A stretch of 12,901 nucleotides of DNA from NCBI GenBank assembly GCA_913009865.1, contig CAJVYK010000044.1, forward strand, positions 1-12,901. The letters are read 5' to 3'. This DNA comes from an uncultured bacterium. Lineage in GTDB: Bacteria; Planctomycetota; Phycisphaerae; Sedimentisphaerales; Anaerobacaceae. Shown here piece after piece: positions 12,058-12,901 of the stretch (its first letter is position 1; each line of letters begins with the position of its first letter). The notes under the pieces were generated by a model, which was not told the DNA's origin, did no database searches, and worked only from the letters and a program-made list of their open reading frames with translations. A program made the translations under genes and the position numbers.

Positions 12058-12136
12058 TGATCATGTTCCATAAAAACGGCAGGCAATAAATCACAAAGCA
12101 AATCAAGAACACTCCGTAAAATATAGCCAGTATCAT
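11999..12136 (-). CDS. Overlapping 45-residue membrane protein
   Basis: ATG 12136 overlaps the stop of the zinc-ribbon gene as ATGA, the same coupling used by many genes of this operon. Residues 2-24 are one TM (ILAIFYGVFLICFVIYCLPFLW), coded in DNA used by no other gene. The polar Asn/Glu/Lys tail (NDKEKNNEKENENQEAGQS) is coded in a second frame inside the first 59 nt of the Lys-rich gene. Its size and form match the other small virion membrane proteins. Without it the operon would have an unexplained 75-nt gap here. Confidence 0.6.
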   Translation of the reverse strand: MILAIFYGVFLICFVIYCLPFLWNMINDKEKNNEKENENQEAGQS

Positions 12137-12420
12137 AAACTTACAAAACCTCTTTCATCTTCATCAGTTTCGCCCGATTCGTCCGGCTCGTCATCGCTGC
12201 TGGGATCTGGTTCATCGCCCTGCTGCTTTTGCGGCTCGGCGATTTTTGCCTCGATATTATCGAGCCGCTCTTTTACTTTACCCAGCGGATCGGTATCCTC
12301 TACCCTGGCTCCATCATCTTCAATCGTATAGACGACGTCGCAGGCCCGGCACAAAACCTTATTGCCGGCAACTTTAATTTCTGTGCCGCCGCAAGATGGG
12401 CAATGCTCAATCTTTGCCAT
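12133..12420 (-). CDS. Zinc-ribbon protein with acidic tail (95 aa)
   Basis: C7-PS-C10 and C24-RA-C27 form a compact N-terminal zinc ribbon (HCPSCGG ... VLCRACD). A short helix (LGKVKERLDNIEAKI, about 46-62) may form a coiled coil, and the C-terminal third is strongly acidic (DEPDPSSDDEPDESGETDEDERG). Such ribbons bind nucleic acid or basal transcription components; the acidic tail may mimic DNA or bind the Lys-rich partner encoded next. It overlaps the upstream gene by 14 nt. Confidence 0.78.
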   Translation of the reverse strand: MAKIEHCPSCGGTEIKVAGNKVLCRACDVVYTIEDDGARVEDTDPLGKVKERLDNIEAKIAEPQKQQGDEPDPSSDDEPDESGETDEDERGFVSL

Positions 12421-12754
12421 TATCGCTCACTTTCTGCGTGACATCAGCCAGCAAATCAGCCCGCTTTTTTTGCATCTCGACCAGATCGGCTATTCCACTG
12501 CGGATTTCAGTTAGAATGTCGAGCATTGCCTGGCCTTGGCGATATGCAAGCTGCTGGTTAGCACCAAATGCTTTGAGTTGTGCCTCGCTCGTTTCGAGGA
12601 ACCCTCCCAGCTTTTGTGCGGCCTGGCTAACTGTTTCTTCCGGGATTGAAATTCCCAACAACTTTAGTTTCTCCGACTCAGCCGCCGGGGCCGGCTGCTC
12701 ATTAAGCTGATTTTCTACCTGCTCTTTTGCTTTTTCTTTTGCGTACTTTTCCAT
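12407..12754 (-). CDS. Helical hypothetical protein (115 aa)
   Basis: GAGAGG lies upstream of ATG 12754 at normal spacing. The protein is soluble and almost all helical: a charged start (EKYAKEKAKEQVENQLNEQ), a Pro/Ala linker, then amphipathic helices (VSQAAQKLGGFLETSEAQLKAF, QAMLDILTEIRSGIADLVEMQKKRADLLADV). No catalytic motif or cysteine is seen. It may be a scaffold or accessory. It overlaps the partial gene at the window edge by 53 nt, if that gene is real. Confidence 0.7.
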   Translation of the reverse strand: MEKYAKEKAKEQVENQLNEQPAPAAESEKLKLLGISIPEETVSQAAQKLGGFLETSEAQLKAFGANQQLAYRQGQAMLDILTEIRSGIADLVEMQKKRADLLADVTQKVSDNGKD

Positions 12755-12901
12755 TGACTTCTACCTCTCTTTCTTGAATAACTCCTTTGTCTAAAAAAAC
12801 TCGGTAAACTTTGCTTGCCCGGCCGCCCCACCCGTTTTTTTGCCTGCCGATGTAAACTATCCTGATATATTTGCCGACCAGATCATTCTGCCGGAAAATT
12901 G
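12702..12901 (-). CDS. Partial basic protein at the right window edge (start outside)
   Basis: An open frame enters from the right edge and runs 65 codons to TAA at 12702-12704. It reads with protein-like composition (NDLVGKYIRIVYIGRQKNGW, KVYRVFLDKGVIQEREVEV) and ends in a very basic tail (KVRKRKSKRAGRKSA). The other minus-strand frames have stops here. The last 53 nt overlap the start of the next gene, more than usual in this operon, which lowers confidence. A small nucleic-acid-binding protein is possible. Confidence 0.5.
   Translation of the reverse strand, partial: IFRQNDLVGKYIRIVYIGRQKNGWGGRASKVYRVFLDKGVIQEREVEVNGKVRKRKSKRAGRKSA

Larger units (their letters stand above)
2813..12901 (-). 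mobile_element. Provirus of the double-jelly-roll capsid lineage (right end outside window)
   Basis: About 25 short, co-directional, overlapping genes run leftward. Two carry the hallmarks of the PM2/PRD1-like viruses: a compact FtsK/HerA-type packaging ATPase and a 334-residue DJR-like major capsid protein. Around them are many small proteins with a single membrane segment, expected for an internal lipid membrane, and beta-rich proteins fit for vertices and spikes. There is no tailed-phage portal, terminase large subunit, tape measure or tail sheath. The left limit is set at the terminator at 2813 for lack of a visible att site; the right end, with replication and integration genes, is not in view. 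Adjacency to chromosomal sigma and TPR genes argues for an integrated state. Confidence 0.75.

Noticed and set aside
1..12901. CRISPR array, tRNA or rRNA genes
   Set aside because: No regularly spaced repeats, no cloverleaf-compatible sequence and no rRNA-like stretches were seen.

Overview
The window joins about 2.7 kb of bacterial chromosome to about 10 kb of what I read as a provirus of the double-jelly-roll (DJR) capsid lineage, the PM2/PRD1-like tailless viruses with an internal membrane. The host is probably a diderm of the Planctomycetes/PVC type. That rests on the style of the ECF sigma factor and TPR protein, moderate GC and lipoprotein signals, and is an inference, not a proof.

Left part (1-2700): a leftward ECF sigma factor, cut by the window edge, is separated by a 355-nt divergent intergenic region from a rightward 532-residue TPR protein. 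A 53-residue membrane ORF follows. The intergenic region holds a 26-bp near-palindrome, a four-copy 7-bp tandem repeat and a REP-like hairpin that falls in frame with a false N-terminal extension of the TPR gene.

Junction (2700-3030): no convincing protein gene. On the minus strand there is a textbook promoter (TTGACA, 17 nt, TAGACT), then two long stable stem-loops, then a compact intrinsic terminator. Two tandem 16-bp repeats lie just upstream of the -35. Together this looks like a dedicated gene for a structured RNA of about 118 nt, lying just beyond the last structural gene.

Provirus (3030-12901, all minus strand, so read right to left): about 25 tightly packed genes, many joined by ATGA stop/start overlaps. 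In transcription order they are: a partial basic protein; a helical protein; a zinc-ribbon/acidic-tail protein; a 45-residue membrane protein; a Lys-rich DNA-binding-like protein; a FtsK/HerA-type packaging ATPase; a small protein; a winged-helix regulator; a promoter with a terminator-like leader; a 41-residue membrane protein; the major capsid protein (MCP); a hairpin; a lipoprotein; several single-TM virion-membrane-like proteins; several beta-rich proteins (two of them paralogous); an Lcl_C/DUF1566 lectin-like protein that is a good receptor-binding candidate; a tiny highly basic protein; and membrane/coiled-coil proteins that may include the holin.

The central inference is that ATPase plus DJR-like MCP plus many small one-TM proteins equals a lipid-containing icosahedral virus, with the beta-rich and lectin-like proteins forming vertices and spikes. 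Replication and integration genes are not visible and should lie to the right of the window. No lytic enzyme was recognised.
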